A stretch of 64,000 nucleotides of DNA from Diphasiastrum complanatum. Taxonomy: Eukaryota > Streptophyta > Lycopodiopsida > Lycopodiales > Lycopodiaceae. The notes under the pieces were generated by a model. The model did no database searches, had not been told where the DNA came from, and worked only from the letters and a program-made list of their open reading frames with translations. Both the position numbers and the translations under genes were made by a program. The DNA lies in NCBI GenBank assembly GCA_029204225.1, contig CM055110.1, forward strand, positions 40,179,515 to 40,243,514, read 5' to 3'. Positions 20,455 to 30,226 of this stretch are shown one piece after another; position 1 is the first letter of the stretch, and each line of letters opens with the position of its first letter.

Positions 20455-21156
20455 TGTGAAGAATTGCCAAAAATTGGCAAATCTAGCTTGATAAAAAAAC
20501 CATGTAGAATAGTGTAAATTGTGTACACAAGTGGGTCCCACACATGTGAGGCCATGATGCCACATGGGAAACTCATCCTGATGTAGGTTAGGTCAAGTCA
20601 AGAGAGTTGGTCATGTCTATTTGGTGGTCATCCCTACTTTATAGGACCTACACCTAAGTTTAAGGTGAAAATTTGACCAACTAGCTACCTACCAAGCATA
20701 ACTCTAGGAAATAGACTAGAGTTTCATTTTAGGTCAAGGAGAGTGAGTTAACTTCCTTATTACATGCTGGAAATCCACCTAACTTCAAGAAGGAAGTCGA
20801 ATTTGGTATGTATTCCCTCTCTCCATAGTGAGAAGATAGAAAATTTTTGGAGCTCATTGGCAATCTCAAGCTAGTTCACTATGTACATTGAGTTTTTGTG
20901 ATCCAAATGAAACCAAATCAATTTCTACTTGTTTCTCAGGTTGAAGGCCGTACTACAGCCTGTAGTACACACGTGTGGGCTCGATTTTCAATGTTTATCA
21001 ATGCTTTTGATTGTTAATGCTTGTTGTTTGTCAAATTGCCAATCTAGATCAACTTTTTTGTGTCTAGTTTTTTGATAGATTGTTAAGCAAGCATCCAATC
21101 ACTCTTGTGGATCTTTTGTAGATCCATTTATGGTCCTAAAGTACAGTACTTTCACA
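20455..21156 (+). repeat. 3' LTR of element II
   Basis: Same length (702 bp) as the 5' LTR, with nine substitutions. CACACATGTG lies at 20539-20548 and CACACGTGTG at 20968-20977. It is followed by TATTG, the second copy of the target duplication. Confidence 0.93.
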
Positions 21157-21466
21157 TATTGGAATTCAGATTTTTGGAGCTTAGAGCTTGAAGCTTTTGG
21201 AGTTTTTGGGAGCTTTTGGAGCTTTTGGAGGTAGTTGTTTTGTGTTTTGTGTTTCTTTTGTTTGTTTTTGTGAAAGAAAGTGAGGAGGGAAAAGTGTAAA
21301 GTAAATGAAAGAAAAGTGCATGTAAAGTACATGAGAGTGTAAAGTGTAAATTAGATCCGAGTTACATTATTGCTTGAATAGTAAAGATAATAATGTAAAG
21401 GTAGAAATGTATAGATAGTGTATGAATTTTTGAGATATATATATATATATATATAGTGTAATTTTT

Positions 21467-21498
<32 letters not shown>

Positions 21499-21739
21499 GA
21501 AAAGTGTGTATGTGTGTGTGTTTTGCATTTTGCATTGATTTAGAATTTAGGGTAATAGATAAATAGATAGCGTTTGATAGTAATTAAATGTTAGATTTGT
21601 AATTAATTTGAGAGAGAGAGAGAGGAATCGAAATGTGAATGTATGTGTACTTTGCATTTTGAGTTGATTTAAAATTTAAGAGTAAAACCATCATCCTTGT
21701 CTGCAACCGCTACCTTCCAAAGCACGTGTCTTTGTGCTT
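21157..21739. other. Low-complexity flank with GA and TA repeats
   Basis: A GAGCTTTTGGA-type repeat lies near 21177-21225, (TA)n at about 21437-21455, (GA)n at about 21470-21492 and again at 21611-21625. No gene is supported. Confidence 0.6.
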
Positions 21740-21940
21740 TCAAGGTAGATGACCCTTTGCTAGAAGTATCAACAATCCAAAGGAAGAGTTCAGTGAGTTT
21801 TTGGCCCTCAGACCCTTGGTAAAGTAAAACATGTGCCTAGTCATGTCTATTTTCTGGAGATTTGCAGGGTTTATATGCGGATGAACTTTGAGCTGAGCCA
21901 TTTGAATGTTTGAAAAAAAAAAAAATAGGATATATGACAA
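21740..21940 (-). pseudogene. ParB-like/methyltransferase family, copy C (N-terminal exon fragment)
   Basis: Minus-strand translation gives NPANLQKIDMTRHMFYFTKG, resembling LCANLQNVEDFF and KKFMYYFTRGV of copy A and KTKYMF-FTKGVNN of copy B. Only this exon is visible. A dense palindrome array begins about 60 bp upstream (minus sense), the same arrangement as in the other copies, which is the main reason I assign it. Confidence 0.4.
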
Positions 21941-21995
21941 GAAACAAAAAACTTAGAAAGACAAATCTCAACTGATATCCTCCTACCATTGATGT

Positions 21996-22600
21996 GGACC
22001 TATGCTCAACATAGGTCCACTCTTGACTTATGCTCAACATAAGTCCAGAGCGAGCATAGGTTTTCTCTCGACCTATGCTCAGCATAGATTGAGTGAAAAC
22101 CTATGCTGAGCATAGGTTGCTCAAGACTTATGCTCAACATAACTTGAGAGCAGACCTCTGTTGATGCTCTTCTTGACTTATGCTCAGCATAGGTCAAGAA
22201 CAAACGTAGGTTGAGCATAAGTCCTCTCTCGACTTATGCTGAGAATAAATCGAGAGTGAACCTATGCTGAGCATGGGTTCGCTCTTGACTTATGCTCATT
22301 TATGCTCAACATAGGTTTGCACTAGTGAGCATAAGTCCAAAGCGGAAGCATAGGTTCGTCGCTCTCGACTTATCCTAAGTCTAGAGCAAACCTATGCTCA
22401 ACATAGGTCCGCTCTGGACCTATGCTGAGCATAAGTCCAGAGCGGACCGGACCTATGCTCAGCATAAGTCCTCTCTCGACTTATGCTGAGCATAAGTTGA
22501 GAGCGAGAACCTATGTTGAACTTAGGTCCACTCTCGATTTATGCTCAACATAAGTTGGAAGATGACATAGCTGAGCCAACACCCAAACAGACCTATGCTG
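21996..22600. repeat. Array of about 17 ATGCTNAGCAT palindromes (array 1)
   Basis: Dyads centred on GCTNAGC repeat every 28-40 bp over 600 bp. Two types tend to alternate: ACCTATGCTGAGCATAGGT and GACTTATGCTCAGCATAAGTC. Some arms extend to about 14 bp each side (CTCGACTTATGCTGAGCATA and its partner). Spacers are rich in GAGAGCG/CTCTCG. Half-sites and mutated copies are present, commonest as GCTCAAC. Both strands would fold into chains of hairpins. No family I know has this array. Confidence 0.85.
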
Positions 22601-22639
22601 AACATGGCCTCCACTACACATCGACCCAAAATAAAAATC

Positions 22640-23010
22640 TAAGCTAGAAAATTGTAAAATATGATGAACATTTTTTTAAGACAAAGAAATGTGATCTGAA
22701 TATGCTTACCTTACTGGAATCTCGAAATGTTGGTGTCTGTCAACTAGTCCTAAAATTAGCATTCTTGTCCAGCTTATGCTTTCCGTAATAGATCGATCAA
22801 ATCGCTAAAACAAAGACTCGGAGAGCACAAAAATAGCAATTCAATTGGCAAAGGTGAGTTATGCCATGTCTGTGCTCCTTAAATACTATACGAGAATCGG
22901 GTGGGTGTCATCTTCCAGGTTTTAAGTCCAAGGGAATAAGGTGAGTGCCATCCTTTAAGTCGGTATGGTGGCTTTTCCTCCCATCCTCATCAGTATATTT
23001 TATGATAGAA
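22640..23010. other. No gene seen between the two dyad arrays
   Basis: A donor-like GGTAAGC lies on the minus strand near 22705, but no exon I recognise is attached. The rest is unremarkable. Confidence 0.3.
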
Positions 23011-23314
23011 TATTAACCTGTTTAATGATGGACAAATTGTATCATTTAGTAGATATTTTTGAAGCGCGCCTCACTGGCCGCGATGGTGGCATATCACTTT
23101 CTCACATCTCTTCGTGGAAATGCTTTAGTGGCAGTGATGAATCAACTATCCACATTTTCATCTGAATGCTTTACTTTACTTCTTGTATGGACAATGATGG
23201 AAAGGCATTATCATATTCTTCTTGAGGCTTCTAATTTAGTATGAATGATGTAGCCAACAATGGATAGATTGCATACTCTTTCATTTGCAAATGATGGATC
23301 ACAAGGTTGAGGTG

Positions 23315-23530
23315 TATCTTGGCCAGCGATGGACAACAAACACTTTTCACCTAATCTATGTTTTCTTACACTACTCCTACTGTCCAGCGATGGACAATAG
23401 GAGCACTTACTTTTTGAGTATATATGATTAAAGTTGTTTTTTGTCCAACGATGGACATCAAGCTAAAAAACTTTTTATTCTCTGATGCTTCATATATACA
23501 TACCTTCTATTATCCAACAATGGATAGAAG
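23315..23530. repeat. Array of TCCANCGATGGA dyads (array 2)
   Basis: GGCCAGCGATGGACAAC (23321), TGTCCAGCGATGGACA (23381), TGTCCAACGATGGACA (23442) and TATCCAACAATGGATA (23511) are imperfect palindromes about 60-70 bp apart. Weaker relatives lie at 23027, 23074, 23188 and 23253. Flanks sometimes extend the dyad, as in CTTCTATTATCCAACAATGG with its partner ATAGAAGG. The motif is unrelated to the ATGCTNAGCAT arrays on either side. Confidence 0.7.
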
Positions 23531-23572
23531 GTTGCTTTTCGGCTCAACTCTAAAGAACATGGTGACCAAAAA

Positions 23573-23930
23573 AAGATAAATGACATGACGACCCATTTTT
23601 TGTAATTTTATTTTTTTTTAAAATGTCTATATTCAAAATGCTTTGCAAATTTTATATTATAATGCAAAAAATATATCATTTTTTTGTTAAAAACTAAAAT
23701 CATACTAAAAAAGTTAGATATAGAATTTTGACAACATATTCAATTTTGCACGTATTTTAAATTAATTAATAAAAAACAAAATCTTTAAATATAAAAATAC
23801 TAAAATCAACAACAAAAATTATTTTAGTTATCAATTATTTAGTAACAAATATTTTAAAATTTAAATTTCTTTGTTTGAAATATTTTTTTATGAATGCAAA
23901 ATAAATTCAAATTAATATTCTTTTAAAATT
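23573..23930. other. AT-rich 3' flank of methyltransferase element copy B
   Basis: Starting near AAATGACATGACGACCCATT it parallels 8805 onward, then becomes AT-rich. No gene. It marks a candidate boundary of the repeated unit. Confidence 0.5.
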
Positions 23931-25060
23931 CTAATTTTTCACAATAATAATTTGTACAAATTCAAAAAGATTTATGTAATTTAGATCTATAACACACCCA
24001 CTTTGTTGAGGTCCTTTCGACGGACGAATTATAGAGTCTTCGTCATATGTAGACTTTCTTGTCTCAGCTAATTCGTCTGACAAAACTGATATGAATTTCT
24101 TTCGTATTTTTATAAATTTTACTACACTAGAATCTAATTCTACAACAGCAACATGTTTGCCTTTTTGCACAGCGCATGCGCTTGTAGTGCTACTTCCGCT
24201 AAACAAATCTAACATCCAATCTGCTGGGTGGAAAATTTTTTTAATAATATGATTAATTATTTGTTGTGGCTTTTGATAAGGACAAACCACAGAACCTATC
24301 ATCGAATTTTTCAGTTTTTTTGTGACTGTTGAAAATTGGAACAAATTCCCAAAGCTAGTCAAGCCGGTGGTGTTGTAATGTAGTGTGAGTGGTGGAAACA
24401 ACCTTTTTTTTTTTGGATTTTAAGTCTCCTTGAGCTGGTTGGCCCTTTATTTCAAAAAAATTTCATTTGTCAAAAATTTTATCTACAAGAGCCCACACTT
24501 GAAAAAATAACATTATGAAAACAAAATTATATAATTAACAAATTTTGAAATTTCATTTATTATTTTAAAAAAAAATTAAATCGAACATTGCATGCTAAGC
24601 ATAGTAAAGCAATTATCTAAATTAAAAATTTTTAAACAAACATTCTATGCTTAGCATAGTAAAAAAATAATTTATTCCTTTTAATGTGTTCATATCAATG
24701 TCACAAGGGCTTTGTCAAAATACACTTTAATGGCATTGTCTTTGCAAAGTCAAATCTTAAACATTCTCTCATCCAAAATGAATATCGAACGACTTTTGCC
24801 AAGTTCTTTCACAAGAACATTGACCAAGCTCTCTTGCTCCACATCGTCATCGGGCTGATCAGCAAGGACTCTACCTTGCATTTGAAATGGATCTTAACCT
24901 CTTCTGCTCTTCTCAGCAATATGGATAAATAGTTCATTCAATTTACTGTTATTTACACCTTTTGTAAACTAAAACATGTATTTCGTTTTGTCCTTCAGAG
25001 GAACATCTTGAGCCCGATCTGGCATCCGAAAGGAAATCTTCGACATCCTTAATTTTTCAA
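23931..25060 (-). pseudogene. ParB-like/amino-methyltransferase gene, copy B (internally deleted)
   Basis: The best-preserved part is a 156-codon minus-strand frame (23931-24401) with PYQKPQQIINHII (residues 41-53) and MLDLFSGSSTTSACA (63-77), followed by GKHVAVVELD. In beta-class DNA amino-methyltransferases QKP...II precedes motif I (FxGxG), the AdoMet-binding loop; here the last Gly is Ser. Upstream, VWALVDKIFDK near 24475 and the 24690-25060 part (MQGRVLADQPDDD, FTKGVNNSK) match copy A. The catalytic motif IV and ParB-like region present in A are missing, so this copy is deleted and inactive. Palindromes at 24591 and 24645 lie in the gap equivalent to copy A's intron. Confidence 0.65.
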
Positions 25061-25249
25061 AAATTTCGCTCTAAGTCTACAATATACAGTTATTATTTGC
25101 AATTGATTAGAATTTTAATAAAGAAATCCTTTAAAATTTGAGTATAAATGACAAAAATTTACTCAAAAATCTTATTAAAAAGTAATATTTTTGTTTGAAT
25201 TTTTATTTTTTTTAACCTTTCTAAGTCCAAGTCCAAAAAAATAAACTAT

Positions 25250-25755
25250 TTTCTTTGCTAAGCATAGAAAATTCTTTTATTTTGCATCTATTGCCCATGC
25301 TTAGCATAGAAACCTCTCTTCCTTGTTCCCAAGTCTTATGCTGAGCATAACACCTCTTCAATCTTTAAGTGGCTATGTTATGCTCAACATAAGATATTCT
25401 CTTAATTTCTCTGAAGTTCTATGCTGAGCATAGCGTGCTATCTCACACGTGAATATGTTATGATGAGCTTGCTCGTCCACGATCTATGCTCAACATAACA
25501 TGCGGGCGAGCGAAAGATTAGGAGTTCCTATGCTCAGCATAACATAACCACGTGGAGTGAGAAATCACACTATGTTCAACGTAGAACTAGGGAGAAATTA
25601 AGAGAATATCTTATGTTGAGCATAACATAACCACTTTAAGATTGAAGAGGTGTTATGCTCAACATAAGACATGGGAGCGAGAAACGAAGGTTTCTATACT
25701 GAGCATATATAATAGTTGTAAAATAAAATAATTTTCTATGCTAAGCATAGAATTT
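25250..25755. repeat. Half-kilobase foldback made of ATGCTNAGCAT palindromes (array 3)
   Basis: About 13 palindromes of the ATGCTNAGCAT type, and the whole block is itself an imperfect inverted repeat centred near 25490. For example CACCTCTTCAATCTTTAAGT (25342) is mirrored by ACTTTAAGATTGAAGAGGTG (25632), and AGTTCTATGCTGAGC (25413) by the reverse of TATGTTCAACGTAGAACT (25572). It lies in the space between the divergent copy B and DUF7869-like genes. It could be a MITE-like insertion or a regulatory region. Confidence 0.8.
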
Positions 25756-26101
25756 AAAAGAAATTAAACATGTGTTTTAAGAATATGGCGGCACAACACT
25801 ATGTTGAGCATAAAGAAAAACTTTTAAAGTTTAAAAAATTACAAATATTACTTGGACAAGAAGTGGATTGCTGATAGCTATGCGCGAGATTATAGAAGGT
25901 CATCAAATGAATGATTCTATCGCTCTGACGACAATCTTGAACGCAAATTCACAAATGAGGTGCCATGTCTTACTCTTGAGGTCCGCAAGTAAAAAAAATT
26001 TGACCTTCAAACTTTAATGGGCCCCCATTTTAATACGCGACCAACTTTTTTCTTCACGACCAACTTGTTCGACAACCAAACGAACTCGTGTCAAATATAC
26101 C

Positions 26102-26157
26102 AACCCTAACCCTACTGTTAGAAGGAAGACCTAATCCTAACCCTAACCCTAACCTTT
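26102..26157. repeat. Short interstitial CCCTAA repeats
   Basis: CCAACCCTAACCCTA and, 25 bp on, CCTAACCCTAACCCTAACC form a few (CCCTAA) units, the TTAGGG type rather than the usual plant TTTAGGG. Too short to be a telomere. Confidence 0.7.
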
Positions 26158-26401
26158 TAACATTTAAAAACAATCTTTTGCAGTTGGAAATTATCTTTGT
26201 TATTGTTGATTTTATGTTAAATGCGTTCTTTACAAATTTCAATGTGTAGTTCTATTGATGTTGGCATAGTCTGTTTAACTCTTATTATGACTAGCATAGC
26301 ATAATGTAAAATTTTTGTTTGTTGTGTTAATTTTACGTTTATATTTTTATTTTTGTTTATGCTTGGCATAGGACTAGAATCAAAAAATTTAAATTTTTGC
26401 A

Positions 26402-28490
26402 ATGGCAAGTAGTTCTTCTTCTTCTATTCTTATAGTTGTTACTCAGTACGTAGCCACATCTAAGTCATCCTCCTCTGATATTCCTAATAAAAGTTACTAT
26501 TATGAAACCACTCCTTCAAGTTCTCATCCTAATACTCTTTGTGTTTCCCCGTCAACAACATCATCTGAGATTTCTCATTTAACTACTTTTCAGAAAATGA
26601 GACCTTTGACACAACTTGTTACAGACAGTTTGCTCGACATGCGAGTTGTTAAAATCTGCCAAACTAGCATAGACCAATGATGAGAAAGGTAAAAATTAAT
26701 TAACTTTTAGTACTTTAAAAAATTTATTTTTTTGTTAATTTTTTAGTTTTCAAATTAGTAATGTTATGAAATTATCAGAATTTTATTGAATATTTAAATT
26801 GTTAGATTTTGTAGTGGATGCTGCAAAAGCGCTTCAAGTGCACAGAGATCAACAAACAATAGAAAGACAAAAATTAACAAAACATCAAAAGAAATGCCTA
26901 GAATTTTCACAAAAGTATTTTGGCCTTGTCATCAATGACATGGATCAAAAGAAAACGATGCTACCTCATCTTGTTAGAGTGCCAAAAAATTTGAACGAGA
27001 CAGATTTTATTCACGTTCATCTCGTTGGAACACTTGTGTTTAATGGCACATTGAATGTTCGAAATGATCCAAATTTGACCATCACCATTGTATAAAAGAT
27101 AATTTGCGAATTTGGTGATAATTTTCAAGAAATACTGTATTTGCAACTGGACAACACCGCTAGGGAAAATAAAAATCAAACTGTACTAGCTTACTTGTCC
27201 ATGTTGGTAGAGAAAAAAAAATTCAAAAAAAATAAAAATAGGATTTTTGTTGATGGGTCATACCCATGATCAAATTGATCAAATGTTTAGTTGTTTTTCC
27301 AAAAGACTAAGACGCAAGAAGGTATTTTCTTTACTAGTGCTTCAGAGCATTGTTGAAGAGCCATACGTGCCAAAGCCAACTGTGTTGTTAATTAGGCATA
27401 CATATGATTTTCGTGAATATATTAAGGCATCTAATGAAACAAGTCGTTGTGTTGCTACCATTAATAATATTAGCTTTCAACATTAGTTCAAAATCAAATG
27501 TAATGAAACTGGCATCACATTGCTATGGGGCAAACAATTTTCAAGTTCAATTTCATGGTTACTTGTTGAAGGAGTACGGTTTTTGCTCAATATAGCTTGC
27601 TGCATTGTCTCTCTTGAAGTCCATGCTAGAAGAACAAAAAGCACAAACAGAGCATTGTGAGATTGACCTATTTGTCTCAGTAAATTTTTTGGATTCAAGT
27701 ATTCAAGCAGCTTATCAATTTTTTGATAAATTTGATCAACATTGGTAGATGGACTTTTTCGAGGAACAAAAAATTAGTTTGCTCAATCTTGAACACGCAT
27801 CAACAACTGAAGAATTTCAATGACTTCATAAATTAGGAACTTTAACTACAATTGTCGAACCTTCAAATCTACCCCGAGATAATGATTTCTTGGAGCTTTT
27901 GAAAGGCGAGGAACGTGAAATTTATTTGGGCTCAAGGAAGAATAGGCAAAGTGTAAAAGTTGCAAAAATGAAGTGGCATGGTGATATGAATGAAATCCAA
28001 ATTGGAAGCCTTGTTGCACTTCTAGCTTTAGAAAACATGTCCATTGGTTGCACACCACTTCAACAAATGCTTTTTTGGGAAGGTATGATCTTGAAATGTT
28101 GTAAGTAGATCCAAAGGGTAAGAGAAAACGATTGCCAAAGAACCAACCGAAGATTAGTGATTTGAATTTACAAGATGTAAATGTTTTGGCTTTTAATTTT
28201 GAGTTGACAATGATCAATCATCTACGAGGTCAACCATAGCCATACTGAATGAACGACTTACATTAATGAGACAATCATTGTCATCAACTCGTCAACAACA
28301 GAGAAAAGCTGACTTACAAGGTTTTTTATCAACATTGGACGCGGATTCTGAAGATGATATGCTAGTCGACTCTGATTAAGAAGACGGGTCTTCCACCTCA
28401 TCGGTTGAAAACGAGAGTGTTCAAAATATGTCAAGTTCCAAATTGAGAGGCATCAATGAAAATTCCTTTCAGACGCACGTTTCGCTATGA
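26402..28490 (+). pseudogene. DUF7869-like gene, frameshifted, divergent to copy B
   Basis: The first part (26402-26680) is a Ser-rich N-terminus. A likely intron (GTAAAAATT at about 26691 to TTGTTAG near 26805) leads to KLTKHQKKCLEFS, DFIHVHLVGTLVFNGTL, a stop, then YLQLDNTARENKNQTVLAYL, a frameshift in an A-run near 27220, GHTHDQIDQMFSCFSKRLRR (27256) and PKPTVLLIRHTYDF. LDNxxxENKN and GHTHxxIDQxFS are the signature of proteins I know as DUF7869, repeated in plant, oomycete and animal genomes; a nuclease or transposase role is suspected but I cannot show it. The C-terminal part is acidic (LDADSEDDMLVDSD). Stops and frameshifts make this a pseudogene. It ends next to the right inverted-repeat arm. 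Confidence 0.6.
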
Positions 28491-28994
28491 GTACTGTGGA
28501 GCCCAATTTAGTGTTGACGTTTGTATCGGCATGCAGCATAGAACGGAACAGACGGTTTGAAAAACGGACTTCATTTAGCAACAATGGACCGGTTCTTGGG
28601 GATGCTGGAAAGTAGTCCATTTAGTGGCATTCTCCCCGACAAAAAGGTCATTTCTGAACAAACGACGTCAATTGCTTTGATGCATACATAATATTTGCAT
28701 GCACCAAAATCTTGTATGTGTGTGTGTGTGTGTTTACTTAAGATAAGGATTACAGTGGGTCTTCATGGGTGTGTGTGTGTGTGTGAGGTGAGGGCCATGG
28801 GGGATGGATATGTATGCATGGAGGAGCCATACATACTCTCTTCATGCATAATTATGTTATTTTTAATAAAACAATTGTAAAAAAATGCATGGGAGGAACA
28901 TGCACCCATGCAGCATGGTGCATCCTCTCCCCCCCCCCCCAATAGATTCATATACACATATATATTTATATATAATGATGAACTTGTGAAGGGC

Positions 28995-29123
28995 TAACCA
29001 AGGATTAACTCGACATCCTCCATGAACCCCATGTTCAACATTTCATCAGTCTCATCTAGAACACTTTTTTAGGTTAAGATTTTCTCTTTCCAGATGATCC
29101 TGCATCACATCACGCGATACCTC
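28995..29123 (-). pseudogene. DEAD-box RNA helicase exon fragment, right arm
   Basis: The counterpart of 7067-7191 on the minus strand. Motif II reads LDETDEML instead of LDEADEML, so this copy has lost the DEAD Ala. Same GT donor and same flanks as the left copy. Confidence 0.75.
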
Positions 29124-29307
29124 GAAAGGTGAGAAGCATACTGACAATTTGGCTGGTGTTCGTGATCATTGTTCAACTGGTTATCTCAAAGAAACCAGTT
29201 GAAATCAAAACCATTCACCCACTTTGAAAATTCAGATTGATAAGCAAACTAATTTAGCCAAAACATTAGGATGGTTCAACAGCAATTGCAAACAAAACAA
29301 TTTGTTA

Positions 29308-29355
<48 letters not shown>

Positions 29356-29635
29356 CTGGCTAGAAGCTGCTCTTTGGGCCATTGATTAATGGTACTTCCC
29401 AGTTAATGAATGAATCTATTTTGGATCTGTTGCGGTGATATATTTCATGACCATCTTTCAATTTATTGTTTCTAGATCGAAGTTCAAGATTTCACAAGTT
29501 ACCGAATGTCCAAAACTGTTTATTTTTCATGTATCGTTCTTGATTTTGTGTTTAAAACCACCTGTAGGATTGCGTGAAGTGAACGCTTTGCGGTTGATTG
29601 CATCTATTTAGGTTCTACAAAGAGCTCTTGGCATG

Positions 29636-29731
29636 AGCTTTCTTTGTCTTTATAGTGGAGCTCCATACGGGCCACAGCAGAATGCATTGCGGAGAGGCGT
29701 AGACATAGTGGCTGTTGTATCTGTGTACTGA
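29636..29731 (+). pseudogene. Second helicase exon fragment, opposite orientation
   Basis: LCLYSGAPYGPQQNALRRG followed by VDIV matches the segment before GTPGR in plant RH7/RH3-type DEAD-box helicases (GG...RGVDIVVGTPGR). It is followed by AVVSVY and a stop, so GTPGR is lost. It lies on the plus strand in the arm's extra segment, opposite to the motif II exon next to it, so the locus was rearranged after capture. Confidence 0.65.
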
Positions 29732-30226
29732 TCTAGACAAAATTACAACTAAAACATATCAAATTTCCAAAAGTAAAACAATTGGAACGAAAAAGAAAAA
29801 ACAGAAAGGTCGTTGATTTCTTTCAAAATCAAACTATGATTTGATGAAACATTTTCGTGACGCTTCATCATTCTTTCGCTATATGTATGTGGGCTTGAAT
29901 CTTGACACGCAAGTCCTAATTTTGTCACAATCAGTACACGATTGCCTTAAAGTTTTCCTTTGTTCAATCAATAACCTTTTGCAATTAAGTTTCAGTCTAA
30001 CAATATGCAGCATCAATCAACACATCATAAGATAAGAGTGTCTTAGGTTATAGTTTCCAGGAGCCATGCATGCTTGTATAATAAGCAAGGAAGGTGACCA
30101 ATCGAGAAGAATCCAAACCACCACATAAAACTCTGAGCAAATAAGAATCTTAAGACTCGCAAGCAGGTAATAAAAATTTTACGTAAACGCAGGTGATAAA
30201 AGTTTAGGTAAGGCACATTAAAAAAT

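Larger units (their letters stand above)
17507..21156 (+). mobile_element. Complete young non-autonomous copia retroelement II (3650 bp)
   Basis: Two 702-bp LTRs, a tRNA-Met primer site, a 2.2-kb interior, a polypurine tract and a TATTG duplication. I count nine single-base differences between the LTRs, so insertion is fairly recent. The interior keeps part of gag, the protease and the C-terminal part of integrase, but lacks the integrase catalytic core and all of RT/RNase H. It must have been mobilised by a helper; element III at 59660 is of the same lineage. Confidence 0.93.
28475..30226 (-). repeat. Right arm of the large inverted repeat
   Basis: Reverse complement of 6612-7820 with an extra segment of about 650 bp (29290-29935). 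Microsatellites are shorter here ((GT)n at 28715-28731 and 28770-28785), a run of C lies at 28930-28940, and (CT)n at 29312-29353 is within the extra segment. The inner end abuts the DUF7869-like pseudogene. Confidence 0.8.

Noticed and set aside
21837-22218. Minus-strand frames across the palindrome array
   Set aside because: They follow the repeat units (AEHRS-like repeats) and have no conserved frame or start.
21996-22600. Regular spaced dyads could suggest a CRISPR-like array
   Set aside because: Spacing and spacer lengths vary, repeats are palindromic and mutated throughout, there are no cas genes, and the genome is plant nuclear.
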